In this document: one piece after another, positions 51,870 through 60,329 of the stretch
Numbering within the stretch: the first letter of the stretch is position 1
Layout of the letters: each line of letters begins with the position of its first letter
Source: an uncultured Oscillibacter sp.
GTDB lineage: Bacteria > Bacillota > Clostridia > Oscillospirales > Oscillospiraceae
Direction of reading: 5' to 3'
DNA length: 64,000 nt
Assembly: GCA_910576845.1 (NCBI GenBank)
Contig: CAJTJA010000001.1
Coordinates: 62,001 to 126,000, forward strand
Notes under the pieces: model-generated
Told to the model about the DNA's origin: nothing
What the model saw: only the letters and a program-made list of their open reading frames with translations
The model's database searches: none
Made by a program: the position numbers and the translations under genes

Positions 51870-52012
51870 CAAAGAGAAACCGCGTGTTTCGGCAGTGAAA
51901 CACGCGGGAAGTAATCCTCGCTCCTCATCTGTCGTTTCCGCCGGATTTGGCACCTTTCCATGCAGGTTGCCGTGGCTTCATTGGGCCGTTCCCTCCGCCA
52001 CTCTTGATAAGG
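51870..52012 (-). ncRNA. SAM-I (S-box) riboswitch with terminator
   Basis: On the minus strand the leader begins CTTATCAAGAGTGGCGGAGG and shows the S-box hallmarks GGCCC..ATGAAGCC..GGCAACC, then GGTGCCAAATCC and AGATGAG closing helix P1 (aptamer about 51920-52012). An intrinsic terminator follows: CGCGTGTTTC (51881-51890) pairs with GAAACACGCG (51897-51906) and is trailed by a T-rich run. Confidence 0.95.
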
Positions 52013-52030
52013 ATATAAACTTGTATGCCT

Positions 52031-52058
52031 ATTCTAACATGTCCCGTCCGTTTGTCAA
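52031..52058 (-). promoter_or_regulatory. SigA promoter of metK
   Basis: On the minus strand TTGACA (complement of 52053-52058), 16 bases, TAGAAT (complement of 52031-52036); just upstream of the riboswitch. Confidence 0.85.
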
Positions 52059-52121
52059 GAGTTCATTCACGTTTTTTCGCCGCATTTTTTTGCCTCTGGC
52101 GGCAATGTTCAAAAAATGTTG

Positions 52122-52150
52122 GTGACTTTTTCCGGCGAACGGGGTATAAT
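52122..52150 (+). promoter_or_regulatory. Probable promoter of the rhomboid-LTA synthase cluster
   Basis: Perfect TATAAT (52145-52150) with only a weak GTGACT -35 17 bases upstream. Confidence 0.5.
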
Positions 52151-52264
52151 AGCCGCAAATAGTCATTTTACTCATTCCATGTATATTCCAGCCGTTCTTT
52201 GCATCTGCGGCGCAATGCTTGCCGCGGCTTCCGCATTTCAGACACATTTTAGGAGGGAATTCCT

Positions 52265-53134
52265 TTGAGAAAACTGAACAGCGCTATGGAACGCTTTGCG
52301 CTCCGGCATCCAAACTTCGGCATAGCTAATCTGATGCTTTACATTATCATTGGAAATGCCGTCATGTTCTTTCTGCTGCGCATGACCAACGGTCAGGCCC
52401 TCCAATTTCTGGGGTTCGAGTGGGGCTATGTTCTCCGGGGACAGCTCTGGCGGCTTGTGAGCTTTATTTTTGTTCCCCAGACGCTGGAACCCTTCAGCCT
52501 GATCCTGTCCCTTTACTTCACCTGGTTCATCGGTACTATGCTGGAGAGGGAATGGGGCACGCCCAAATTTAATCTCTACTATGTCTCCGGCGTCATTCTT
52601 ACCATTGTCACCGGCATTGTCAGCCATTACGCCTTCGGCTTCAGCATGATACTGGGAACCTACTATGTGAGCATGTCCATGTTCCTGGCCTTTGCGGCGC
52701 TGTATCCCGACGCTCAGCTGATGCTGCTGTACATCATCCCTGTGAAAGCCAAATGGCTGGCCCTGGCAGATGTGGCTCTCTTTGCTGTGGACGTAATCGG
52801 AGCCCTGTTCCGGGGCAGTTTTCTCAATGCCCTGCTTCCGGTGGTGGCACTGCTGAATTTTCTGGTCTTCTTTTGGTGCGAAATTGCAGACCAGCTCAGC
52901 CGGCGGCGGAATTTTGCCAGGCACCGGAATTCCCGCCAGACCATCCAGTTTAAAAGCGCTGTCCGTCAGCAGCGGAAGAAAGAAGCCCAGCAGGGGTATC
53001 GCCATAAGTGTTCCGTCTGCGGCCGGACCGACACGGAATATCCGGACATGGAATTCCGCTACTGCTCCCGCTGCGCCGGATATCACTGCTTCTGTCAGGA
53101 TCACATTTTCAACCACGAGCATTTTAAGGAGTAA
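52265..53134 (+). CDS. Rhomboid-like membrane protein lacking catalytic serine, with zinc ribbon
   Basis: 289 residues, TTG start at 52265 with AGGAGGGAA nine bases upstream. Six hydrophobic segments follow the rhomboid order. The L1-like region has an RLVSFIF stretch and the fourth helix shows FSMILGTYYVSMSMFLAFAALYPDAQ, where rhomboid proteases have G-x-S-G; the Ser is replaced by Tyr, and the later catalytic His motif is missing. It is thus a pseudo-protease by sequence. The C-terminus adds a cytoplasmic zinc-ribbon-like region with KCSVCGRTDTEYPDMEFRYCSRCAGYHCFC. Probably scaffolds or quality-controls membrane proteins. It is followed six bases later by an LTA synthase gene. Confidence 0.82.
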   Translation: MRKLNSAMERFALRHPNFGIANLMLYIIIGNAVMFFLLRMTNGQALQFLGFEWGYVLRGQLWRLVSFIFVPQTLEPFSLILSLYFTWFIGTMLEREWGTPKFNLYYVSGVILTIVTGIVSHYAFGFSMILGTYYVSMSMFLAFAALYPDAQLMLLYIIPVKAKWLALADVALFAVDVIGALFRGSFLNALLPVVALLNFLVFFWCEIADQLSRRRNFARHRNSRQTIQFKSAVRQQRKKEAQQGYRHKCSVCGRTDTEYPDMEFRYCSRCAGYHCFCQDHIFNHEHFKE

Positions 53135-53140
53135 GCATTT

Positions 53141-55060
53141 ATGAAACCGTCCATAAAGCCTCACTTTCCTAAGAAGATTTATCTCTCTCTTCCGCTGTCT
53201 TTGCTGGCAGCGGTGCTGCTGACAGGGTTTATCACTCTGCTGGCTCTGTGGTGCCAGCCAAATTCCTTCCGGACCGTAGTGGTGCCCTGCCTCCTCCGAA
53301 TGCCAGTCACCATTATTATGAACTCCTTGCCCGTAGGGCTTCTGCTGCTGTTTTTCGCCTGCCTGTTTTCCAACGTACTCTATGGCGCCGCGCTGACAAA
53401 CCTGATTGTCTGCGGTCTCTCCATTGTCAACCGGATTAAAATCGAGGTCCGGGACGAGCCTCTGTTTCCCCGGGATTTCGCCCTCTTAAAAGAAGCCGCC
53501 AACGCCGCTTCCACCTACAGCATCAATTACCCCGTCAAGACTATTGCCGCCGTCGCCGCAGCAACATTGATTTTTGCGGTGCTGGGCCTTGTTTTCAAGC
53601 ACCAGCCCTTTCCCGCGCCCCGTCTCCACGGCTGGCCGGGACGGCTTTTGGGCGCCGCCGCCAGCATTGGCATTCTGGCGCTTCTGATCGTCACCGCCTA
53701 CCGTTCCAACAATCCCCTGAGCGACTTTATCACCAAAGGAATTTCCGTATCCAATCCCTACCGGCTCTCCACGGTGTTCAATGAAACCGGATTTCCATAC
53801 AATTTCTGCTGCCAATTTACCACTTACACCATTGACCGCCCGGAGGGGTACAGCCGTTCCGCCGCCGAAGGCTGGGAGCAGGGCGGCCAGCCCGCCACCC
53901 CGCCGGACGTCCATGTCGTCATGGTCATGGACGAGGCCTTCTCCGACATTACGGACGAGGATGTTTTCACCTATGATACAAAGGACGATCCCCTGCCCAA
54001 TCTCCACGCCCTTCGCCAGGATGAGCACTGCCTCTCCGGTCACATTGTGGTGCCCGGCTTTGCCGGAGGCACCGCCAACACGGAGTTCGACGTCCTGACC
54101 GGAATGCAGAGCAACGCCCTCTCCACCACCACTACCTCCGCCATGCGGGTGGTAAACCGAAACTTGGACAGCCTGCACCGTCTTTTCCGGGAGGACGGCT
54201 GCCACACTTCTTTCTTCCATCCCGGCGACGACTGGTTCTATAACCGGGAAAATGTTTACCGCTGGTTTGGGGCGGAGGAAACCATTTTTAAAGACGAAAT
54301 GCAGGACATTCGCTACAAGGGCAGCGGAGGCTGGGTGGCGGACGATTATGCGGCGGAGCTGATCGAAGCAAAATTCCTGGAAGCAGTCAGCGCAGGCAAA
54401 ACGCTGTTCAACTACACCACCACCATTCAAAATCACATGTCCTATGTGCCTGAAAAATACGGTCCGGATTACGACTTCCCGCCGCTGCAGGCCAGTGTTT
54501 CTTTATCGGAGCAGGCCGAAACCATGCTGAAGGTCTATGTGGAGGGGGCCAGAGATGCAGACGCCATGCTGGGCCGGCTGCACCGGTTCTTCTCTGCACA
54601 GGATGAGCCTGTAGTGCTGGTCTTCTTTGGGGACCACCTCCCCTATTTGGGCGACAACCAATTGGCTTATCGGGAGCTGGGACTGGACATCGGCCCGGCA
54701 GACAACGGCCAGATGTCCCTGCGTTCTTTTGAAACGCCCTATGTAATCTGGGCCAACGACGCCGCAGCTCAGGCCCTGGACTGGCAGAGCACCGCCGCTT
54801 CGCTGGAGCTCCCGGAAGACGGCGTCATCAGCGCCTGCTATCTGGGAGCCATCCTGGTGGAACTGACAGGCCGCGAAGGGGAAAGCCCCTGGTTCGATTT
54901 CCTGAATCAGCTGCGCCGCGAAGTCCCTGTCGTGCAAAAAAGTGACTATGTCTCCATAGACGGCAGCGCGTTTACGGAGCCCACCCCGGAACTGTCGGCC
55001 GACATTGCCAAATGGAGGCAGTGGAGCTATTACAAGCTCTGCCATAAAGATATTTCATGA
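53141..55060 (+). CDS. LTA synthase family phosphatase/sulfatase-like protein
   Basis: 639 residues. Five hydrophobic N-terminal segments (about 10-35, 50-75, 75-100, 130-145, 165-185), then an extracytoplasmic sulfatase-fold domain from about 255. The nucleophile is T311 in GGTANTEFDVLTG, and metal residues follow in VVMVMDEAFSD, FHPGDDWFYNRE and VFFGDHLPYLG. It transfers glycerol phosphate from phosphatidylglycerol to teichoic acid or a related polymer. pgsA elsewhere in the window supplies such lipid. It overlaps the next gene by four bases. Confidence 0.93.
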   Translation: MKPSIKPHFPKKIYLSLPLSLLAAVLLTGFITLLALWCQPNSFRTVVVPCLLRMPVTIIMNSLPVGLLLLFFACLFSNVLYGAALTNLIVCGLSIVNRIKIEVRDEPLFPRDFALLKEAANAASTYSINYPVKTIAAVAAATLIFAVLGLVFKHQPFPAPRLHGWPGRLLGAAASIGILALLIVTAYRSNNPLSDFITKGISVSNPYRLSTVFNETGFPYNFCCQFTTYTIDRPEGYSRSAAEGWEQGGQPATPPDVHVVMVMDEAFSDITDEDVFTYDTKDDPLPNLHALRQDEHCLSGHIVVPGFAGGTANTEFDVLTGMQSNALSTTTTSAMRVVNRNLDSLHRLFREDGCHTSFFHPGDDWFYNRENVYRWFGAEETIFKDEMQDIRYKGSGGWVADDYAAELIEAKFLEAVSAGKTLFNYTTTIQNHMSYVPEKYGPDYDFPPLQASVSLSEQAETMLKVYVEGARDADAMLGRLHRFFSAQDEPVVLVFFGDHLPYLGDNQLAYRELGLDIGPADNGQMSLRSFETPYVIWANDAAAQALDWQSTAASLELPEDGVISACYLGAILVELTGREGESPWFDFLNQLRREVPVVQKSDYVSIDGSAFTEPTPELSADIAKWRQWSYYKLCHKDIS

Positions 55061-55572
55061 AAAGCCGCTCCACTGCCCTCTGCGGTGTGCTTACTGCCTT
55101 GGCGGTAATGTTTCTATGCCTTGGAAGCGTCATCCCCGCCGCAGTGCTCTGCGCCCCCATTCTGGCCATGGCGCTTCTCCTGCCTGTACTGGAGGAGCTG
55201 GGGCCCAAGTTCGCCGGGCTAGTCTACGCCGCCGTATCCATTCTGTCTCTGCTGCTGGTCCCGAACCGGGAAACTTCTCTTGTCTATCTGTTTTTTGGCT
55301 GGTATCCCCTCCTTCGGCCAAAAATTGCCGCGCTCCCCGTTCGGCCTCTGCGGGTCCTGGCCCGGCTGGCAGTGTGCACCACCACCGCTCTTCTGCTCTA
55401 TGGCCTGGTTTTAAGGCTTATGGGTCTGACGGAAGACCTGTTGGAGGCTGCCTGGTATTTTCATGCGGCGTTGCTGGCGGCAGGAAACGTGCTGTTCCTT
55501 CTGACAGATTCCACGCTGGCTCGCCTGACGAGCCTCTGGCACTGGAAACTGAAAAAATTTCTGTATCGTTAA
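55057..55572 (+). CDS. Small polytopic membrane protein of unknown family
   Basis: 171 residues, four or five hydrophobic segments (about 8-30, 30-45, 52-70, 100-125 and 135-155). Overlaps the LTA synthase gene by four bases. The GLVYAAVSILSLLLVPNRE pattern resembles small substrate-specific membrane subunits, but no domain can be assigned with confidence. Coupled expression with LTA synthase suggests an envelope role. Confidence 0.65.
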   Translation: MKSRSTALCGVLTALAVMFLCLGSVIPAAVLCAPILAMALLLPVLEELGPKFAGLVYAAVSILSLLLVPNRETSLVYLFFGWYPLLRPKIAALPVRPLRVLARLAVCTTTALLLYGLVLRLMGLTEDLLEAAWYFHAALLAAGNVLFLLTDSTLARLTSLWHWKLKKFLYR

Positions 55573-55593
55573 TGTATTTTTTGAGGTGATTCC

Positions 55594-56451
55594 ATGAAAA
55601 CCGCACTGGTCCTGGAGGGCGGAGCCCTGCGGACCATCTATTCCTCCGGCGTATGCGACGCCTTTTTGGACGGAGAGCTTCCTCTCCCGGATTACACTCT
55701 GGGCGTCTCTGCCGGCATTGCCTATGGCGTCAGCTACCTCTCCCGGCAGAGCCGCCGAAACCTTCAGCTCATCTGCCGGTTTGCCGGTGACAAACGCTAT
55801 ATGGGCTGGCGAAATCTGGCAGACCGGAAAAACCGCTCCTATTTTGGGCTTCAGTTCGCCTATGAAACCATTCCCAACGAACTGATACCCTTTGATTACG
55901 ACACCTTCGAACGTTACCCCGGCCGGGCAGAGGCCGTAGTCACCAACCTGTGCACCGGACAGGCGGAATACCTTCCCGTTCCCCGGCGGGACTCTCCCAA
56001 CCTGCTTTTGGAGGCCACCTGTGCCATTCCGCTGATGTTTCCCGTTATTCGGATAGACGGTCAGCCTTACTTGGACGGCGGCTGTGCCGATGCCATCCCC
56101 TGGCGGCATGCCCTGGACCAGGGCTATGACCGGCTTGTGGTAGTGCTGACCCGGGAGCGGACATACCGCAAAAGGCCCGGCCGCTCTGACCAAATTATTG
56201 CTAGGGCTTTTAAAAAGCACCCCCATTTTCAGGAGACTATGCAAACCCGTTCAGAGCGCTATAACGCCTGCCGGGAGGAGCTGTTCGCCCTGGAACAGCA
56301 GGGAAAGGTTCTGGTCATCGCCCCGAAGGACACGCTCGGATGCTCCCGAACGGAAAAGGACCTGACGATTCTCAGGGCGCTGTGGCAGGAAGGCTATTTC
56401 GATGGGCGCCGGGAAATTGAGCGGGTCCGGCAGTTCTGGGCCAGGGAATAA
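55594..56451 (+). CDS. Patatin-like phospholipase
   Basis: 285 residues. GVSAGIAYG places the nucleophile at S39, with the oxyanion stretch LEGGALRTIYSSGVCDAFL before it; the catalytic Asp is D161 in LDGGCADAIPW. The Ser-Asp dyad and length match the YjjU group of patatins. It hydrolyses acyl ester bonds of lipids. No signal peptide. It follows 21 bases after the membrane protein and is likely co-transcribed with the LTA synthase, giving an operon for envelope lipid use. Confidence 0.9.
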   Translation: MKTALVLEGGALRTIYSSGVCDAFLDGELPLPDYTLGVSAGIAYGVSYLSRQSRRNLQLICRFAGDKRYMGWRNLADRKNRSYFGLQFAYETIPNELIPFDYDTFERYPGRAEAVVTNLCTGQAEYLPVPRRDSPNLLLEATCAIPLMFPVIRIDGQPYLDGGCADAIPWRHALDQGYDRLVVVLTRERTYRKRPGRSDQIIARAFKKHPHFQETMQTRSERYNACREELFALEQQGKVLVIAPKDTLGCSRTEKDLTILRALWQEGYFDGRREIERVRQFWARE

Positions 56452-56487
56452 AAGCGGAGCGGCTTTTCAGCCGCTCCGCCGTTTTAT
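56452..56487. terminator. Terminator between patatin gene and pta
   Basis: GCGGAGCGGCT and AGCCGCTCCGC pair exactly with a four-base loop, and T-rich sequence follows on both strands; shared by converging genes. Confidence 0.85.
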
Positions 56488-56512
56488 ATCCGCAGTATTC
56501 CGCAGGTTCAGC

Positions 56513-57493
56513 TCAGTCCTCGCACAAACCGGCGGTAATGATGGCCATAGAATAAACCTCCTGGGCATTGCAGCCCCGGGAGAGATCGTTGATCGGGGCG
56601 TTGAGGCCCTGAAGAATGGGGCCGTAAGCGTCAAAAGAGCCCATGCGCTGGCAGATCTTATAGCCGATGTTGCCCGCGTTGATGTCCGGGAAGATGAAGG
56701 TGTTGGCCTGGCCGTGGACGGGGGAGTCGGGGCACTTGGTCTTCATCACCCGGGGAGACACGGCGGCGTCAAACTGGAGCTCGCCATCAACGACGACACC
56801 CGGCAGCGAGAACTTCGCCTTCTCGCAGGCGCCCCGCATCTTATCCACATCCTCACCAGCGCCGGAGCCATGGGTGGAGTAGCTCAGGAACGCCACCTTG
56901 GGGTCAATGCCGAAAGTCCGGGCAGTTGCCACCGTCTCCGTGGCAATCTCCACCAGCTCATCCTCGGAAGGCTTGATATTAATGGCGCAGTCTGCCATGG
57001 CAAAGACGTCGGGGTCGCCGGTGGCGGAGGGACGCACCAAGATAAAGCAGCTGGACACAATCTTGCAGCCGGGCTTCGTCTTGATCAGCTGAAGGGCAGG
57101 GCGGACCGTGTCGGCGGTTGAATAGGTAGCGCCGCCCAGCAGAGCGTCGGCATAGCCCATCTTCACCAGCATGGTTCCGAAGTAGTTGCCCTGCTTCAAC
57201 GCAACGCGGCACTGCTCCTCGGTCATCTTGCCCTTGCGGAGCGCCACCATCTCGGCCACCATCTTATCCATATCCTCAAATGTCTCGGGATCCAAAATCT
57301 CCGCGCCCTTAACATTAAACCCAACTTCCTCGGCGGCAGTCAGAATCTCTTCCCGGTTGCCCACCAGCACGGGCATCAGGAAGGTAGCGGACAGCAGCCG
57401 GGCGGCGGCTTCCAGAATGCGGGGATCGGTGCCTTCAGTAAACACGATTTTGCGGGGATGGGCTTTCAGCTTTTTGATCAGAAATTCAAACAT
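56513..57493 (-). CDS. pta: Phosphate acetyltransferase
   Basis: 326 residues, the short Firmicutes form. Start MFEFLIKKLKAHPRKIVFTEGTDPRILEAA and the later KMGYADALLGGATYSTADTVRPALQLI and AFLSYSTHGSGAGEDVDKM are family hallmarks, as is the C-terminal GPILQGLNAPINDLSRG. It converts acetyl-CoA and phosphate to acetyl phosphate. Acetate kinase is not adjacent here; acetyl phosphate could serve ATP formation or regulator phosphorylation. Strong AAGAGA site upstream. Confidence 0.95.
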   Translation of the reverse strand: MFEFLIKKLKAHPRKIVFTEGTDPRILEAAARLLSATFLMPVLVGNREEILTAAEEVGFNVKGAEILDPETFEDMDKMVAEMVALRKGKMTEEQCRVALKQGNYFGTMLVKMGYADALLGGATYSTADTVRPALQLIKTKPGCKIVSSCFILVRPSATGDPDVFAMADCAINIKPSEDELVEIATETVATARTFGIDPKVAFLSYSTHGSGAGEDVDKMRGACEKAKFSLPGVVVDGELQFDAAVSPRVMKTKCPDSPVHGQANTFIFPDINAGNIGYKICQRMGSFDAYGPILQGLNAPINDLSRGCNAQEVYSMAIITAGLCED

Positions 57494-57719
57494 GTCTCTT
57501 CCTCCAGATGTACAAATCTTTGCTGAGGTTCTATGGCTCTATTATACACTTTTGCCCGCTCCGGTCAATCCAAATTTCAGGCCCGTCCCATAAAAATTTA
57601 CGGTTCTGTCACCATTTTCCAGCCGTGATATGGCACACTGATTTCATTCGGCCGGACATTTCCCGTCGAAAAAACGGAAAGTATTCCGAAATCTTTCGTT
57701 TTTTTGCCCCTTCCAGGAC

Positions 57720-57748
57720 TTGACGGCAGGAGAAAAAAGCGGTATGAT
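57720..57748 (+). promoter_or_regulatory. SigA promoter of the M23 peptidase gene
   Basis: TTGACG (57720-57725), 17 bases, TATGAT (57743-57748). Confidence 0.7.
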
Positions 57749-57835
57749 AATCAATAGTAACAAATTGTAACTTTTTGACCCGCCTGCTTTTCTCTCCCGA
57801 GCATCGGAGAACGCAGGCCGTATACGAGGAGACCT

Positions 57836-59746
57836 ATGAGCGAAGACATTAAAAAATCGGCTGTCCAAACTCCCCCTCTCCAAAGCGGGCCGCAGAGCGC
57901 CGGACAGTCCCAAGAGGACATTCGCAAAACGGAAGCCGCGCTTCAAGAAACCGAGACGTTTTCCCAGGGGTGGAGTCCCTGGCGGGACCTGGAACAAAGC
58001 TTGGACCTGCCCCCCTCCATACGGGACTGGGAGCCGGAACCCAGGGAACCGGCGCGCCATGCCAAGCAGCGTGCGTCCAACCGCCGGAGCACAGGACGGA
58101 CCGCTCAAAACCGGGGACGCCGGAGTGCCGCTCCCCGTCAGTCCCGGCAGCGCGAACGTCAGGAAACTCCCGAAAATCCAGCTGCCGTCCGTCAGACGCT
58201 TGCCCAGCGGAAACTTCATTTCCGCCGTCGCTGGCGGCGCATTATCCGGGAAAACAAAGCCCACCGCTTCCCGGAGTCTGAACGGCTGCCCGTTCAATTG
58301 ATGCTGTTTTTCTGGGGATTGCTGCCTATGTGGGGAAGCCTGATTCAGGAGGCCCTCCTTCAGAAAAACCGTGCCTCCCGGCAGAAGAGCGCCCGAAGCG
58401 CCCAAAAAAAGCACTGGCGCGTTCATCCTGCGGTTTTTTTGGCGGGCGGCTGTGTACTGGCGGCTGTGCTGCTGTTCTTCTCCACCTACACCAACGGCGT
58501 CACTGTCACCTATGACGGTAAGGTTCTGGCTTCCCTAGCCAGTCAATCAGAAGCGGAAGAAGCCAGGTCGGAGCTGGAAAAGGTCACTGCCCAAACCCTG
58601 GGCCGAACCTTTACCATTGACGATTCTCTGATTCAATACTCTTCCGGTCTTCTTCGCCGGCAGGATCTGGTGGACAAAAAGACCTATGAGGAAGAGCTCA
58701 GCCAGGAAGTCGGCATGGTGACATCCGCTTACTGTCTGTATGTCAACGGCGAGCGCATTGGCGCTACCCCTTACAAGGGTGCGCTGGAACAGCTTCTGGA
58801 GCAGATTCAAATTTCCGCCACCAATGAAGGCACCATCTCCGTCTCCTTCGCTGAGGATGTAAAGGTGAAAGAGGAATATGTCGCCACCGATGACCTGATG
58901 AATCTGGGGTATCTGGCAGAAACTCTTTACAGCACCAAAACTGCTGAAGTCACCTATACGGTTGCTAAGGGAGACACCTGGTCCGAAATAGCTGAGGATC
59001 ACGGTCTCACCTCTAAAGAGCTGGAGGCCCTGAATCCAGGCTATAACATTGATAAACTCCAAATTGGCGAAATTCTCACCATGTCCGCTTCTGTACCCTA
59101 TCTGACCATGACGGTGGTTCAGCAGGAGCGCTATGTGGACAGCGTGGCTTTTGACGTAGAATATACCGACAGCCCCGATATCTATAAGGGTGACTACAAG
59201 GTTACTTCCGCCGGGCAGTTTGGCGCGGCGGACACAGTGGCAAACGTCACTTACGTCAACGGTGAAGAGACGGAGAGAACGGTTCTGTCCAGTGTTGTTC
59301 TGCGGGACCCTGTCACAGAATACCGTCTCCGGGGCACCAAGGACCGTCCGACATGGCTTCCCACCGGCTCCTTCCGCTGGCCCACCACGGGACGCATTTC
59401 TTCCTATTTCGGAGGGCGGCGTTCCCCCGGCGGTATCGGCTCTACCAACCACAAAGGCATTGATATCGCTGTTCCAAGAGGAACTCCGATTTATGCCGCT
59501 GATGGCGGCACTGTCACCTATGCCGGATGGATGGGCGGATACGGCTACCTGGTTCAGATTGACCACGGCAATGGTTATGTGACCCGTTATGGCCACAACA
59601 GCAGCCTGACGGTTAAAGTTGGCCAAAAGGTTTACAAGGGCCAGCAGGTAGCCCGGGCAGGCTCCACCGGAAATTCCACCGGCAACCACTGTCATTTTGA
59701 AGTTCGTTACAACGGCGTAGCCCGAAACCCGCTGAATTATCTGTGA
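57836..59746 (+). CDS. M23 peptidase with LysM and G5 domains
   Basis: 636 residues. A long Arg/Gln-rich disordered cytoplasmic tail (to about residue 150), then hydrophobic segments near 151-165 and 198-215, of which the latter (AVFLAGGCVLAAVLLFFS) is the anchor. Outside: a LysM repeat (YTVAKGDTWSEIAEDHGLTSKELEALNPGYNIDKLQIGEIL, about 377-417), a G5-like region, and an M23 domain ending the protein with zinc motifs HKGIDIA and HCHFEV. It binds peptidoglycan and cuts its peptide bridges. Such proteins act in division or sporulation. It has its own promoter and a very strong terminator. Confidence 0.93.
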   Translation: MSEDIKKSAVQTPPLQSGPQSAGQSQEDIRKTEAALQETETFSQGWSPWRDLEQSLDLPPSIRDWEPEPREPARHAKQRASNRRSTGRTAQNRGRRSAAPRQSRQRERQETPENPAAVRQTLAQRKLHFRRRWRRIIRENKAHRFPESERLPVQLMLFFWGLLPMWGSLIQEALLQKNRASRQKSARSAQKKHWRVHPAVFLAGGCVLAAVLLFFSTYTNGVTVTYDGKVLASLASQSEAEEARSELEKVTAQTLGRTFTIDDSLIQYSSGLLRRQDLVDKKTYEEELSQEVGMVTSAYCLYVNGERIGATPYKGALEQLLEQIQISATNEGTISVSFAEDVKVKEEYVATDDLMNLGYLAETLYSTKTAEVTYTVAKGDTWSEIAEDHGLTSKELEALNPGYNIDKLQIGEILTMSASVPYLTMTVVQQERYVDSVAFDVEYTDSPDIYKGDYKVTSAGQFGAADTVANVTYVNGEETERTVLSSVVLRDPVTEYRLRGTKDRPTWLPTGSFRWPTTGRISSYFGGRRSPGGIGSTNHKGIDIAVPRGTPIYAADGGTVTYAGWMGGYGYLVQIDHGNGYVTRYGHNSSLTVKVGQKVYKGQQVARAGSTGNSTGNHCHFEVRYNGVARNPLNYL

Positions 59747-59757
59747 GGCAAAGAAAT

Positions 59758-59806
59758 CAGGCCCGCCGGAGCGTTTCAAACGCTCCGGCGGGCCTGCCGC
59801 TTTTTC
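59758..59806 (+). terminator. Terminator of the M23 gene
   Basis: CAGGCCCGCCGGAGCGTTT pairs with AACGCTCCGGCGGGCCTG, then a T-rich stretch; an 18-bp stem. Confidence 0.88.
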
Positions 59807-59830
59807 TACAGAGGCTGTAGCCTTCCGGTA

Positions 59831-60313
59831 CTATTCGCATAGGCCAAACATACAGCTCTCCGGTCCCACCGGCCGAAACTGCCGGGCCACCACTTCCGTC
59901 CCAAAAGCCTCCTCCAAGCTTCGCCATTCCTCCCCGGAAAGAAGGCAGAAGCCCAAGGTGTCACTCCTCAGGGAGGGCGCAAAGCACCTTAGCTGCCAGT
60001 CCGGGGCAATCAGAGCCTGAACCGCCTTCAACGTGGTATCCCGATCCATCCTGTCCGGCTTATACGGAATGGGGCTAAGGACGCCGCTCTGTTCCAGCAG
60101 AATGTCCACGCCTCTTGGAAGCGCACTGGCACGCACCTCAAATCGGAACTGAGCGCCCTCCGGCAAACTCTCGCTGATACAGCGAACAATGTCCTCGTCA
60201 TACTCCCGCCAATCAAACCAGTATACCCCAGGTCCCATCCAAAAGCGGTCTCTTTCCCCCTCCGGGTCCCGCAAATACCGCTCTATTTCCTGATAGTCCG
60301 TAACCGTTTCCAT
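59831..60313 (-). CDS. Protein of unknown function downstream of the Na/Pi transporter
   Basis: 160 residues from the ATG at 60313, with GGGGGATAGGA upstream; a longer frame would overlap the transporter gene. Soluble, acidic, no signal. It begins METVTDYQEIERYLRDPEGERDRFWMGPGVYWFDWREYDEDIV and has no family I recognise. It starts 16 bases after the transporter stop, so it is probably co-transcribed. Confidence 0.68.
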   Translation of the reverse strand: METVTDYQEIERYLRDPEGERDRFWMGPGVYWFDWREYDEDIVRCISESLPEGAQFRFEVRASALPRGVDILLEQSGVLSPIPYKPDRMDRDTTLKAVQALIAPDWQLRCFAPSLRSDTLGFCLLSGEEWRSLEEAFGTEVVARQFRPVGPESCMFGLCE

Positions 60314-60329
60314 TCCTATCCCCCGTCTC

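Noticed and set aside
58547..59779. 410-codon minus-strand frame
   Set aside because: Antisense to the LysM/G5/M23 gene, whose zinc motifs are intact.
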